Below, one piece after another: positions 55,874 through 63,940 of a stretch of DNA of 64,000 bases. Within the stretch, counting starts at the first letter, position 1; every line of letters starts with the position of its first letter. Source of the DNA: JAWSVE01 sp033852115 (GTDB taxonomy: Bacteria; Pseudomonadota; Gammaproteobacteria; Pseudomonadales; Cellvibrionaceae); contig JAWSVE010000001.1 in NCBI GenBank assembly GCA_033852115.1, positions 372,001-436,000 on the forward strand, written 5' to 3'. The notes beneath the pieces were generated by a model. The model was not told where the DNA came from and ran no database searches. It worked only from the letters and a program-made list of their open reading frames with translations. Made by a program: the position numbers and the translations under genes.

Positions 55874-55933
55874 GAATGAGCAATCGACCGCCTACTGTAG
55901 GCTTTAGGAACCAAACGGCTGATATGCTCATTC
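55874..55933. repeat. Inverted repeat with inner hairpin near recombinase
   Basis: GAATGAGCA (55874-55882) and TGCTCATTC (55925-55933) are nine-base perfect inverted arms. CCTACTGTAGG at 55891-55901 is a smaller palindrome between them. The site lies 87 bases before the recombinase start and could be its crossover site or control region. Confidence 0.5.
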
Positions 55934-56145
55934 AATATTTATCATTCACCGTGCTGGTAAATTTAAGCCCGGTTGAACCCGGTCATGTTTAGTTGACTCA
56001 ATTCAACTATAAGTCATTGATATAAAAGACATTTGTTGTTGACAGGTTTCAGAAACCAATGCTACCCTAAAACCACAGTGCCGCCACCGTTGAATATTAA
56101 TCTCCCTGATATTGGCACTATATTCACCACCTTAAACGGTTAAAT

Positions 56146-56169
56146 CTATCAATGGTCAATTATTGATAG
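56146..56169. promoter_or_regulatory. Palindrome before RHH gene (possible operator)
   Basis: CTATCAAT and ATTGATAG form perfect arms around eight bases, about 93 bases before the RHH gene. TATCAAT occurs again at 56174-56180. RHH proteins often bind such sites to repress their own gene; this is inferred. Confidence 0.55.
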
Positions 56170-56261
56170 AAAATATCAATAATAAATTTTCAATTTCACC
56201 CCTCTTGCCCTTATACATACATACTGGTAGCACTAACAAAAACCAGAAACAGGGGCACCCC

Positions 56262-56465
56262 ATGAATAAGCGTAAACGCAACATAACTCTTTCACCTGAA
56301 AATAATGAACAGCTCGAAAGGCTGTCAGCCATGACCGAATTCAGCGTCAGTTCAATTATTGATTCAGCTATAACCGAATTTCTTTCACGTGATCGCGAAG
56401 AACTTGTATTGACCGGCGATTGCATCAGGAAGGTTTACCGGTTCCCGAATAATCAGACCACATAA
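56262..56465 (+). CDS. Ribbon-helix-helix protein
   Basis: From ATG 56262 the 67-residue protein begins MNKRKRNITLSPENNEQLER and has beta-strand then two helices with LSAMTEFSVSSIIDSAI, the RHH (CopG-like) layout. It probably binds DNA as a dimer to control copy number or its own gene. A longer frame from 56163 has no RHH counterpart. A GC-rich hairpin follows immediately. Confidence 0.75.
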   Translation: MNKRKRNITLSPENNEQLERLSAMTEFSVSSIIDSAITEFLSRDREELVLTGDCIRKVYRFPNNQTT

Positions 56466-56469
56466 AAGA

Positions 56470-56504
56470 AAACCCGCGCCGGGTGACTAAGCCGGTGCGG
56501 GTTT
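56470..56504 (+). terminator. Terminator after RHH gene
   Basis: 13-base arms 56470-56482 and 56492-56504 pair with one G-T wobble around a nine-base loop and are followed by a TTT. The form fits a Rho-independent stop for the RHH transcript. Confidence 0.75.
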
Positions 56505-56698
56505 CTGAGCTTCATTACTAACAACAATAAGAACAACTTTGAAGACTATTTTCATCATGCCACTGATAAAAACCGCGTTGCTCAATGCAACCGATACAAA
56601 AAGGAAAGCTTTCGTGTACCAGCACCAATATATAGCCCGATTCTCAAACCGCCTTTTTAGACTTCCCCCGGTTGAAATTCCCCTTTATTTGCTTTTGT

Positions 56699-56874
56699 CC
56701 GCTTCGCGGGGCTGCGCCTTTACCCTTTGGAAATCCCAAAAGTGCGGCAAATCGCTACGCTTTTCTTATTATAAAAACTATAAGAAAGGTGTAGCGATTT
56801 GCCGCAATAGGAATAGATTTTTTTACATTCATTCCCCAAAGAGGGACGCGCCCCCCGGCGCACCCGCGAAGCGG
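56699..56874. repeat. Nested inverted repeats, origin-like, before Rep gene
   Basis: The inner hairpin has 26-base arms (56744-56769 and 56780-56805) pairing with two G-T wobbles and a 10-base A/T loop. The outer arms (56699-56718 and 56857-56874) pair over 18 bases with a two-base gap. A middle pair, CCCTTTGG and CCAAAGAGGG, lies between them. No coding need explains this. The location just before a replication protein fits a replication origin or structured RNA. Confidence 0.7.
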
Positions 56875-56891
56875 TCAACGGGGTGTGAACA

Positions 56892-59693
56892 ATGATTACA
56901 GTCACCCACCTTGACCACCCCGGCGACAATTACCCGGTACACAAGCCGCTATCTGAAATAATTGACCAGATTAAAGGCGACAGGTTGAAACAACTGGTAG
57001 AACAGATTCAACAAGCTGAAACCAATGCAGCCGAATTGAAAGCACAATTGCCGGTCATGGTTCCTACACTGTGTTTCTACGGTGAAAACCGATTCACCGA
57101 CAAAGCGCAAATTACCGGCATTGTTCAATTTGATGTTGATACCAAGGATAACCCCGGCATTGATATTGACCACGTTCAACGGTTGGTGATTGCCAAGCCG
57201 GAAACGGTCTATTGTTTCAAATCACCACGGCAAGGGCTTAAATTCGGTATTTTGACTGACTTCACCAACAATGAAGGCGACAGCGTACACACCACTAAAC
57301 AGCGGTACAAAGCCGCCTATGCGCTTGTATGCGACTGGTTAAAATTGCCGGTAGTGTTTGATGATCGAATGCAGCACATTAAATACAATTGCTTTCTGTC
57401 TCATGATCCACAAGCCTATTGCAACGATAACGCGCAACCATTGGCAGTCAATAGCCAATGCAGCTACACACAGCCGGAAATCATCGTCACTGATAACACG
57501 GTCAGCCCTGAATTCATTCACCAGCTTTTAGAGTTCATTCCCGATTCACTGAACTGGGGTGAACGGCTACCGGTAAACCTTGCGGTACTGCAACACCTTG
57601 GCTGTGAAGGTATTCAAACATTAAAAGCACATTGGCAAGTTGAAGATGCTGAAAAGCTTGACCGTGATTTGCACTCACAGGACAGGTCAATCACAGCCGG
57701 AAACGTTCGCGGACACATTGGAACATTGGTCAACATCGCCAAGGAACATGGCTACACAGCGACTACAGGACGCGCCAGACAGAAACTAAAGCCAAAACCA
57801 TGCAGCCACCAATTTGAAGCCATGGTGAGCCACAGTGAAGGCATGAAGCGATTAAAAACACTTGTTTCAGAATTCTTTAATACAGGTGAAAGCCGGTTTA
57901 TTAATGTATCTACCGGGGCAGGTAAAACCACTGAAGTGTTAAAAGCAATTCGCAACCTACCAGCACCGGAACTTAAACCACGACAACAAGCATTAGGTAA
58001 GAACAGAAAACCCCGTGTATTGATTTTGGTTCAGGATCATGAATTAGCCGAACAGTACAAGCGTGAATATGGTTCCGGTATTCACCACATCAAAGGGCGT
58101 GACCACGTTTGCGAGAATCCGAAAAACCTAAAATTCTTCAACCGTGAAAAAGTGCCGGTGCCTTCAAACGTTTGTAGCCGGTCAATGTGCCACATGTACG
58201 ACACTTGCGCCTATATTCGCCAGTTCAAGCAGTTTCATAGCTCAATAAGAATCATGACGCACGACGAATTATTCAATGAGCCATCGCGGTTTATTCGTGA
58301 CCAAAAGAAAGCCGGTTCACCCCACCGTCACGGAATATGGAAGCCGGATTACATCATAGTAGATGAAAATTGCTTGAAGCTTTGCGAAGGCGCGGAAAGC
58401 CTCGAATCAGACTATGATAGTGTACGCAATGTTTTGAATGATGTTCTGAACGGTGTAGACCTTGAAACAGCCACACTTCAACACCGGGCGCTTGTTATCC
58501 GCGATCATTCAGCTATGAGTACAGCCAATAAAAACCGGTCTGGTGTTCAAGCAGTTAAAAGCCGTTATGAATATGTTAAAGCAATCACTGATATGGCGGA
58601 CAACTGCCAGAATAGTGAAGTGCTTGAACAGCTTTTCCAGTATGCCATGACCGGCAATGATGACCACCTGAAAAGCCTGTATATACAAAATAAGCAAATC
58701 TGTTTTAGCAAGGTCAAGACCGTTCACAGTCGCTACCAGAAAACCCCGAAACTGTTTTTAGATGCAACGGCGCGTGAATCGGTAATCACTAAAACCCTTA
58801 GTGTTCCTTTTCATAGAATTCAGATTGAACAAAATTCTGATATTGGTGTGTACCAGTGTGAAACCACCGTGACCAAAAATAAACTTGGTGACGAACAGTT
58901 CAGAGCCGCTTTTGTTCAGTCATTAAAAGCCATGTGTGCCAAGTACAAAAATGTTGGCATTATCAGCTATAAATCGGTTGAAGGTGTTGGGCAATTCCCG
59001 CAATGGTTAGCCGGTGAAATTGGGGCTTGTACATATTCCCACTTTGGCGCACTTCGCGGAATGAACAACTTCAATGACTGTGATTGTATTCTGGTAGTAG
59101 GTCGCCAACTGATACAGGAAGCAGACATACAGGCATTGTCTGTAGCGGTGTTTGGCGAAAGCAGCAATGATAAAGAATACTTTGATTTGCCGGTTAGGGT
59201 GTCTGGTGGTCAAGCCATGAGTGTGAATAATCGTGCATTCACCTCTGTTTCAATGCGGGAAGTTAAACACCATTTTAGTGATAGCGAAACAATTCAAGCC
59301 ATTGGGCGCGGTCGCTTGATTCATGGTAAAGCCAAAGACATTTATTTGTTTAGTCATGAGTCATTGGGCGGTGACGTTGCGGTGAATGGGTTCTTTGATC
59401 TGAAAATTGAACCACCAAAGTTCAGCGAACAGAAAACGGCTCTTCAGGAAAAGGGCTTTTGTAAGAATGTGCCAACAGAATTAAATAAACTTGGGTTTAC
59501 TAAAAGCGCGATAAACAAAGACCGAAATTCAATAACAAATGAGCTGTTGAGCGTGTTCGGAATATACAACGTTAAATTTGTAGATAAGTACAGAAAGAAA
59601 AAGAGCGTTGAATATTTCATCCACGATGAGCCTAAATTGATCGAACACTTGGAAAGCGTTGACGCTAAGCAGATTACGATAACACCTGTATAA
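56892..59693 (+). CDS. Primase-helicase-like replication protein with putative Fe-S cluster
   Basis: The 933-residue protein starts at ATG 56892 after GGGGTG. The N-terminal 40-190 region resembles BT4734/VirE-N-like primase-related domains (IVQFDVDTKDN, SPRQGLKFGIL, SHDPQAYCN). A helicase domain follows: Walker A STGAGKTTEV at about 338-347, DYIIVDEN (Walker B) at 486-493 and QAIGRGRLIHG (motif VI) near 805. Between the Walker motifs are Cys407, 428, 433 and 439, spaced like the Fe-S cysteines of XPD/DinG helicases. Priming and unwinding element DNA is inferred. Substrate not confirmed. Confidence 0.75.
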   Translation: MITVTHLDHPGDNYPVHKPLSEIIDQIKGDRLKQLVEQIQQAETNAAELKAQLPVMVPTLCFYGENRFTDKAQITGIVQFDVDTKDNPGIDIDHVQRLVIAKPETVYCFKSPRQGLKFGILTDFTNNEGDSVHTTKQRYKAAYALVCDWLKLPVVFDDRMQHIKYNCFLSHDPQAYCNDNAQPLAVNSQCSYTQPEIIVTDNTVSPEFIHQLLEFIPDSLNWGERLPVNLAVLQHLGCEGIQTLKAHWQVEDAEKLDRDLHSQDRSITAGNVRGHIGTLVNIAKEHGYTATTGRARQKLKPKPCSHQFEAMVSHSEGMKRLKTLVSEFFNTGESRFINVSTGAGKTTEVLKAIRNLPAPELKPRQQALGKNRKPRVLILVQDHELAEQYKREYGSGIHHIKGRDHVCENPKNLKFFNREKVPVPSNVCSRSMCHMYDTCAYIRQFKQFHSSIRIMTHDELFNEPSRFIRDQKKAGSPHRHGIWKPDYIIVDENCLKLCEGAESLESDYDSVRNVLNDVLNGVDLETATLQHRALVIRDHSAMSTANKNRSGVQAVKSRYEYVKAITDMADNCQNSEVLEQLFQYAMTGNDDHLKSLYIQNKQICFSKVKTVHSRYQKTPKLFLDATARESVITKTLSVPFHRIQIEQNSDIGVYQCETTVTKNKLGDEQFRAAFVQSLKAMCAKYKNVGIISYKSVEGVGQFPQWLAGEIGACTYSHFGALRGMNNFNDCDCILVVGRQLIQEADIQALSVAVFGESSNDKEYFDLPVRVSGGQAMSVNNRAFTSVSMREVKHHFSDSETIQAIGRGRLIHGKAKDIYLFSHESLGGDVAVNGFFDLKIEPPKFSEQKTALQEKGFCKNVPTELNKLGFTKSAINKDRNSITNELLSVFGIYNVKFVDKYRKKKSVEYFIHDEPKLIEHLESVDAKQITITPV

Positions 59694-59699
59694 AAATAA

Positions 59700-59871
59700 A
59701 GCCCTCAGTCACTCGGAAACAAAAGGAAAAACCGGGTGATGAGGGCTTCACCGAGACATACACAACTTCGCGGAAGGCACGTCTCAACCAATGAGTGCAA
59801 ACCGTGGGAACGAGGAACCCAAACACTCACCGGGTGCAACCACCGGGACCGGCAAGAACACAGTGGTTGCA
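59700..59871 (+). ncRNA. Structured non-coding region with four hairpins
   Basis: Four stems follow each other: 59700-59716 with 59732-59747; GAGAC/GTCTC at 59753-59757 and 59781-59785 enclosing CTTC-GCG-GAAG; TGAGTG/CACTCA at 59792-59797 and 59824-59829; TGCAACCAC/GTGGTTGCA at 59835-59843 and 59863-59871, followed by ATTTTATTT. The T-rich end makes the last a terminator. The whole could be a small RNA or regulatory leader. No known family was recognised. Confidence 0.5.
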
Positions 59872-59946
59872 ATTTTATTTATGCATTTTAAAAATCGGGA
59901 AAATTTGCTCACCTAAATATCAGTACAAACAAACGAGGTGAACACC

Positions 59947-60222
59947 ATGTCAAACGAAATATTCCCAGCGGAAGCAATCGAAGCTAAAAAAACCAAATTC
60001 ATAGACGCCGCTAAACAATCAATCCTTGCCCGGTTGCGTCCTATCATTGAATACCATGTCCGTTCAGCGGTAGCGCCCGGAACAATCACCGACGAAAAAG
60101 AGTTAAATCAATACTACGTAGACGAAGCAGTGAGCGAACATCAAGCCAGTGGTAAATCTCATGGGTTCAAAAGCTTTCAACAGTTCGCCACTGAACAACG
60201 TTCAAGTGGTGGTTCGCAATGA
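59947..60222 (+). CDS. Hypothetical element protein, 91 residues
   Basis: From ATG 59947 (GAGGTG six bases upstream) the small acidic-basic helical protein starts MSNEIFPAEAIEAKKTKFID. No family recognised. Its 3' end overlaps the next gene by four bases (ATGA), so the two are coupled. It follows the structured non-coding block. Confidence 0.7.
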   Translation: MSNEIFPAEAIEAKKTKFIDAAKQSILARLRPIIEYHVRSAVAPGTITDEKELNQYYVDEAVSEHQASGKSHGFKSFQQFATEQRSSGGSQ

Positions 60223-60548
60223 GCTACCCTGATCCACCACTTACAAAAAATTTGACCATTACAAAATTGTCGCCTCAGCTTCGTTCACTTTGGGACACCT
60301 TCGTTGAAATTGAAGCCGTAGACCCCAAAACCTTGTTTGAAGGTATGCTTTACGATTGGGCGCAAAAGTTTATGGAATCAAGGGCTAAAGAAATCGACGT
60401 GGACCCCGAGATTTTTGAAGCCCTCGAAGAGGGTATAGAGCAGTGCTTCAGGTCTACGGTCTTACACCGCTGTCTCTACAAGCCGATTGATTCAGTACCT
60501 GAGAACGAGCGTGAGCAAGTTTTAGCCAAGATGGTGAGGGAAAAATAA
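60219..60548 (+). CDS. Hypothetical element protein, 109 residues
   Basis: A helical, acidic soluble protein with SPQLRSLWDTFVEIEAVDP near residue 18 and two cysteines in QCFRSTVLHRCLY. No family recognised. Translationally coupled to the gene before it. Ends at a small terminator-like hairpin. Confidence 0.7.
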   Translation: MSYPDPPLTKNLTITKLSPQLRSLWDTFVEIEAVDPKTLFEGMLYDWAQKFMESRAKEIDVDPEIFEALEEGIEQCFRSTVLHRCLYKPIDSVPENEREQVLAKMVREK

Positions 60549-60566
60549 GGGGGCATACAGCCCCTT
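60547..60566. terminator. Small hairpin between convergent genes
   Basis: AAGGGG (60547-60552) pairs with CCCCTT (60561-60566) between the convergent 60219 and 60571 genes. Weak but well placed to stop the rightward pair. Confidence 0.5.
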
Positions 60567-60570
60567 GAAA

Positions 60571-61008
60571 TCACTTGGTGTTCAGTTTGCCTCGAACAAA
60601 CTCAACCACCTTTTCAAACCGCTGCAAAGGTTCCTTGGGCTTCTCTGCAATCGTATCCAGCACCCAAAACACACCGAGTAAACCAAGCCCAAAGCCAAAC
60701 GGTATGCCGATAATGCAGACAGTCCACCAGAATTTACTTGATGGGTATTCAATGGCAGACCATATTTCTACACCGTCATCGACTTTGGCGACATTGAGCC
60801 AGACCTCGACCTTTCGACCGCGTTCAACACCATCAGCGAAAACTTTAATCGCACTATCTTCACGCTCGATTCTGTCTGACTCTGTTTCAGGATTGGGGAG
60901 CGGGTAGTCAGTCCAATATTTTTGCACCAGTGCGTAGACAGTCATCAAGTCTGCATCAGTGGATACCAGTTCTGAATTTTCGAGTTTTATCCTATCGAGA
61001 AACGCCAT
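60571..61008 (-). CDS. Hypothetical membrane protein, 145 residues
   Basis: The protein has a soluble N-terminal part (about 1-90, acidic) and one or two C-terminal membrane segments (WWTVCIIGIPFGFGLGLLGV). No family recognised. It starts at an ATG sharing one base with the stop of the secreted-protein gene (TAATG), so it is the last of a three-gene leftward envelope operon. Confidence 0.75.
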   Translation of the reverse strand: MAFLDRIKLENSELVSTDADLMTVYALVQKYWTDYPLPNPETESDRIEREDSAIKVFADGVERGRKVEVWLNVAKVDDGVEIWSAIEYPSSKFWWTVCIIGIPFGFGLGLLGVFWVLDTIAEKPKEPLQRFEKVVEFVRGKLNTK

Positions 61009-61661
61009 TATCGTATTTCAGCCTTGACCGGTTTTTTCTTAGTTTTATATGAGGGCGCATATATTGATAGTTCTTTCATCAAACCACCATCCTGTGAGCA
61101 TCCAACCATTAAGCTAACGTTGTCTTTTTTGTTTCGAGAGTCGTACCAATAATATGAGTTCGCGTAATGGTCTGTATATTTCACCGATGACATACTACGC
61201 TTATCAAATGTATCAGAATATTTGCCCGACATTTTCACCAAACCAGCTATATATTCAGAGACTATTTTTTTGCATGATTCATAATCGTCGGCAACCTTTG
61301 CGGTATAGTCATGGCGTATCATATACAATTCGCCTTTATCATTAAAAACCGATTTGAATTTCTCATCTCTAAGAAAAGAATTGGTTTCTTTACTCTTCTC
61401 GTAGTAACTTCCAGTGCAGGAATATTTTCCAACTTCAATTTTTCCACATGTGAATTTGTCGTAGTTGTAGGGAAAAATTGAATTTGGATTATCCGCTTCT
61501 TTGGTTTCTTGGTCCGGTATCAGTGGAGCGATTTTTGATTCAACAGCTTCAACACTGTCACCCACTTTAATTCCAAGAACCTCGAAAGATTCTATTTCAA
61601 ATGCCAGACAGGGCATTGTCGAAAATCCAAGCACGACCGCCAATAGTAGTGATTTATTCAT
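61008..61661 (-). CDS. Hypothetical secreted protein, 217 residues
   Basis: A clear signal peptide (MNKSLLLAVVLGFSTMPCLA, then FEIES) leads a mature protein with paired cysteines (FTCGKIEVGKYSCTG and CKK/GCSQ). A VGDSVEAVESKI start resembles small periplasmic helix-strand domains, but no family is certain. It sits between a lipoprotein and a membrane protein in one operon. Confidence 0.75.
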   Translation of the reverse strand: MNKSLLLAVVLGFSTMPCLAFEIESFEVLGIKVGDSVEAVESKIAPLIPDQETKEADNPNSIFPYNYDKFTCGKIEVGKYSCTGSYYEKSKETNSFLRDEKFKSVFNDKGELYMIRHDYTAKVADDYESCKKIVSEYIAGLVKMSGKYSDTFDKRSMSSVKYTDHYANSYYWYDSRNKKDNVSLMVGCSQDGGLMKELSIYAPSYKTKKKPVKAEIR

Positions 61662-61681
61662 GGTTTATCCTTCTGCGTAAT

Positions 61682-62116
61682 TTATGATTGTGAGCTACAG
61701 CAATCGAGGCTACCCGCTCGAAGGCAATGCAGTATTTTTCCTTCCACCAAGTCAGAAATTTGAATAGCGCCAAGCTGGTCTACTTGTTCAGCATTTTTAA
61801 AAACATCAGAATCCTTTTTATATTCAATCATCATGGCTTTGACGTTTTCGGGTACATCCCCACCAGCGTATGCCATCAGGTCAGCGGTGCATTGCACAGC
61901 ATATTCACCTAATTCCAAGCCTGTTTGGGCTTTGGTTAACGCCACCCAGCTTAGAAACATGCCATCTTTTTCAGTATCTACGGTTTCCTGAATACCTTGG
62001 GCGATCAATGCACCGTATTCACGATCAAAGCTTGATGCTGAAGATACACCGCCATCAGTACAAGCGGTGATGGTGGCAACCACAATAAGAGTGGTCAAAT
62101 ATCGAACAATTTTCAA
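61682..62116 (-). CDS. Hypothetical lipoprotein, 144 residues
   Basis: The lipobox ITAC near residue 19 follows a hydrophobic signal. The mature part has a Cys in AVQCTADL and a Cys-rich C-terminus (HCLRAGSLDCCSS). No family recognised. It is the first gene of the leftward envelope operon and is divergent from the XRE gene across three operators. Confidence 0.75.
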   Translation of the reverse strand: MKIVRYLTTLIVVATITACTDGGVSSASSFDREYGALIAQGIQETVDTEKDGMFLSWVALTKAQTGLELGEYAVQCTADLMAYAGGDVPENVKAMMIEYKKDSDVFKNAEQVDQLGAIQISDLVEGKILHCLRAGSLDCCSSQS

Positions 62117-62135
62117 GGCTTTACCTCCTTTTCAG

Positions 62136-62205
62136 CTAAGAACCCCTTAGTTTAGGCTAAGGATTCCTTAGTATCCAGCTTTGACGTAAACTAAGAAAAT
62201 CTTAG
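62136..62205. promoter_or_regulatory. Three repressor operators, CTAAG-N5-CTTAG
   Basis: The perfect palindrome CTAAG-N5-CTTAG occurs at 62136-62150, 62157-62171 and 62191-62205, filling the gap between divergent lipoprotein and XRE genes. Centres are 21 and 34 bases apart. The arrangement is that of a phage-type repressor control region, with the third site touching the XRE start. The most likely binder is the XRE protein. Confidence 0.85.
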
Positions 62206-62209
62206 CTTC

Positions 62210-62533
62210 ATGAACAATTTTGGAGCTGAGTCAATCAATACCTTTACACGGCGACTAAAGCAGGTGCGTATGTCCAGAGACATTAGTCAGAAAGAACTCG
62301 GTATCAAAGCCGGTTTTGATGAATCTGGTGCCAGTGCTCGAATGAATCAATATGAGACCGGTAAACATCGCCCCGATATGAGTACGGTAAAGAAGCTGTG
62401 CGCTGTCTTGGATGTACCCGTGCCTTATTTGTATTGTGATGACGATGATTTGGCTAAGGTCATTGATGGTTTTGTGAGGCTGAGTGAAGCCGATAAAAAC
62501 AAGATTTTGAAGATTATTGAGAAGGCAAAGTGA
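62210..62533 (+). CDS. XRE-family HTH repressor
   Basis: The 107-residue protein has an HTH_3-type domain (about 12-70): RRLKQVRMSRDISQKELGIK, then ARMNQYETGKHRPDMSTVKKL. Such proteins hold lysogenic or plasmid-like states. A short acidic C-terminal part follows, with no protease-type autocleavage domain. It lies directly after three identical operators and is divergent from the envelope operon, which it probably represses along with itself. Confidence 0.85.
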   Translation: MNNFGAESINTFTRRLKQVRMSRDISQKELGIKAGFDESGASARMNQYETGKHRPDMSTVKKLCAVLDVPVPYLYCDDDDLAKVIDGFVRLSEADKNKILKIIEKAK

Positions 62534-62640
62534 TTGAATGTTTATGCCGTGAAATGGGAGGTTGTGACATTCGGTTTTGGCGAGTGCTGTTTTTATAAGC
62601 TACCCTTACAGCTTTAGCACCACAACTTACTGGAGAAATC

Positions 62641-62961
62641 ATGGACAACTTCGATAGTTTTCGTAAAAAATATACAGGCTTAAAGTCAATCGAAGATATT
62701 AATAAACAGTTTGATTACAAAGATGAGCATCCACAGGGTAAAGGAGACAAGAAAAAAGTAGCCTGTGGTCAGTGTGGTGATTATAACGAACTTCAAGAAA
62801 TATACGATGAAAAACTGGCAGAGCATGTTGATGCTGGAAAAATATCTGAATCAGATGCACTTTATGCTCTTTCCTATGCCTGTCACAAACTGCCAAACCC
62901 AAGGGACCGAAAGGAATACTATAAATTGCTTGGAAGCGCACTTAAAATTAAAGTGGATTAA
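62641..62961 (+). CDS. Hypothetical element protein with CXXC
   Basis: The 106-residue protein has a CGQCGDY zinc-like pair near residue 42 and an acidic-helical remainder. No family recognised. It lies in the same direction as the XRE gene, with a GGAG-type ribosome site (TACTGGAGAAATC) before the ATG. A 12-base perfect hairpin follows. Confidence 0.6.
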   Translation: MDNFDSFRKKYTGLKSIEDINKQFDYKDEHPQGKGDKKKVACGQCGDYNELQEIYDEKLAEHVDAGKISESDALYALSYACHKLPNPRDRKEYYKLLGSALKIKVD

Positions 62962-63008
62962 CTCGCCGTTCAAAAAATAACAGCTTTACGGGTTGCATGT
63001 ATTGGGGA

Positions 63009-63042
63009 TCATCCGTGATGAATCTGTAAGCATCACGGATGA
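63009..63042. terminator. Hairpin between convergent genes
   Basis: TCATCCGTGATG (63009-63020) pairs perfectly with CATCACGGATGA (63031-63042) around a ten-base loop, between the convergent 62641 and 63056 genes. A long stem with no T-run. Confidence 0.65.
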
Positions 63043-63055
63043 CTGTAGATTGCTA

Positions 63056-63334
63056 TCAGTTTTTTACCACATGCATAGCGCCAACTTCCATCTGTATATC
63101 TTCGAGAATAAATGCATTCTTATCTGAAAACACCTTTTCAGCCTGTTCCTTGAGTTCATCAATATAAAGGCGTAATGCCACAATATCGTTTAGTGCGTCT
63201 GCACCCTCGTCAGAATCATCACCAAAATTCTCGACTATGCTTAGCAATTCTTTTTCTCTGGCATGGAGTGAACGCCAAATCAGGTTGAATGAACCTTGGT
63301 CAAGCGATAAATTTAAGCTTTCCATAATTGACAC
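63056..63334 (-). CDS. Hypothetical element protein, 92 residues
   Basis: A helical acidic protein with LIWRSLHAREKELLSIVENF near residue 19 and DALNDIVALRLYIDELKEQA, probably coiled. No family recognised. It begins right after the stop of the next gene upstream (63335), so the two form a leftward pair. Confidence 0.65.
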   Translation of the reverse strand: MSIMESLNLSLDQGSFNLIWRSLHAREKELLSIVENFGDDSDEGADALNDIVALRLYIDELKEQAEKVFSDKNAFILEDIQMEVGAMHVVKN

Positions 63335-63703
63335 CTATACAGCCTTTTTAAATACTTTTTGACAGTGGATAGCCATTTGTTCAAGTAGGCTAATGTATTG
63401 AGACAAGGGCATAGTCTTAACAGGCACCAACATGTGATGACCTTTCGAGCCTTTTTGAACCAGCCTTAGACCTTGCGGAATTGCGGTTCTACTTTTGATT
63501 TCCCATACCCAGCCCGTTAAAGGACTGCGCCTCATTCCTTCCTCATTGAACAGGCTTACACCCTTATCATTTGCAATGATCATCGTGATGCCGTTCTGTT
63601 CCGTTGTATTGATTTCGCCAACCCTGACACGATTAATGCGGCTGGAAGTGGCGTTACCGAACCGATACAAATCTTCTTGGGTAAGATATAGCTTCTCGTT
63701 CAT
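63335..63703 (-). CDS. Hypothetical element protein, 122 residues
   Basis: A beta-rich soluble protein (LYLTQEDLYRFGNATSSRIN, then GVSLFNEEGMRRSPLTGWVW) with a helical C-terminus. No family recognised. It is first of the leftward pair and has a perfect CRP-type site 54 bases before its start. Confidence 0.65.
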   Translation of the reverse strand: MNEKLYLTQEDLYRFGNATSSRINRVRVGEINTTEQNGITMIIANDKGVSLFNEEGMRRSPLTGWVWEIKSRTAIPQGLRLVQKGSKGHHMLVPVKTMPLSQYISLLEQMAIHCQKVFKKAV

Positions 63704-63756
63704 GTGGTTATTCCATTATTTAAGATTTTACGTGCAACCGCCGGATTGTAAACCAG

Positions 63757-63772
63757 TGTGACGAACATCACA
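63757..63772. promoter_or_regulatory. Perfect CRP-type site in element
   Basis: TGTGACGAACATCACA is a perfect TGTGA-N6-TCACA palindrome. It lies 54 bases before the start of the leftward gene at 63703. Control of element genes by the host catabolite regulator is inferred. Confidence 0.7.
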
Positions 63773-63940
63773 GGAATTGCTTCACAGGTTGATTTTGCAG
63801 TGACGCCGATAACGTCATTTGAATGATCAGGGGGAGGCTTATGGACTACTGGGTGAGCGAACAATCGGTCAAAAAACAACCTCTTTCAAAACCACTGTAT
63901 ATACACTTAGTGTTCTTGTAGGAAAATCTTCGTAGAAGTA

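Larger units (their letters stand above)
55788..56261. other. Intergenic region between recombinase and RHH gene
   Basis: 474 bases with two inverted repeats described separately and AT-rich promoter-like sequence near the RHH gene. The part from 55940 to 56140 shows no clear gene. Confidence 0.5.

Noticed and set aside
56539..56895. Open frame of 118 codons upstream of the replicase
   Set aside because: It runs through the nested palindrome, has an odd composition with repeated Cys and basic residues, and lacks a ribosome site; the hairpins explain the region better.
63895..63910. LexA-like CTGTATATACACTTAG
   Set aside because: The right half does not match ACAG, so the site is too weak to call.
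63841..63921. Short open frame after a strong GGGGGAGG ribosome-like site
   Set aside because: 26 codons with no recognisable similarity; the region is probably leader DNA before the tRNA promoter. It is possible but unsupported.
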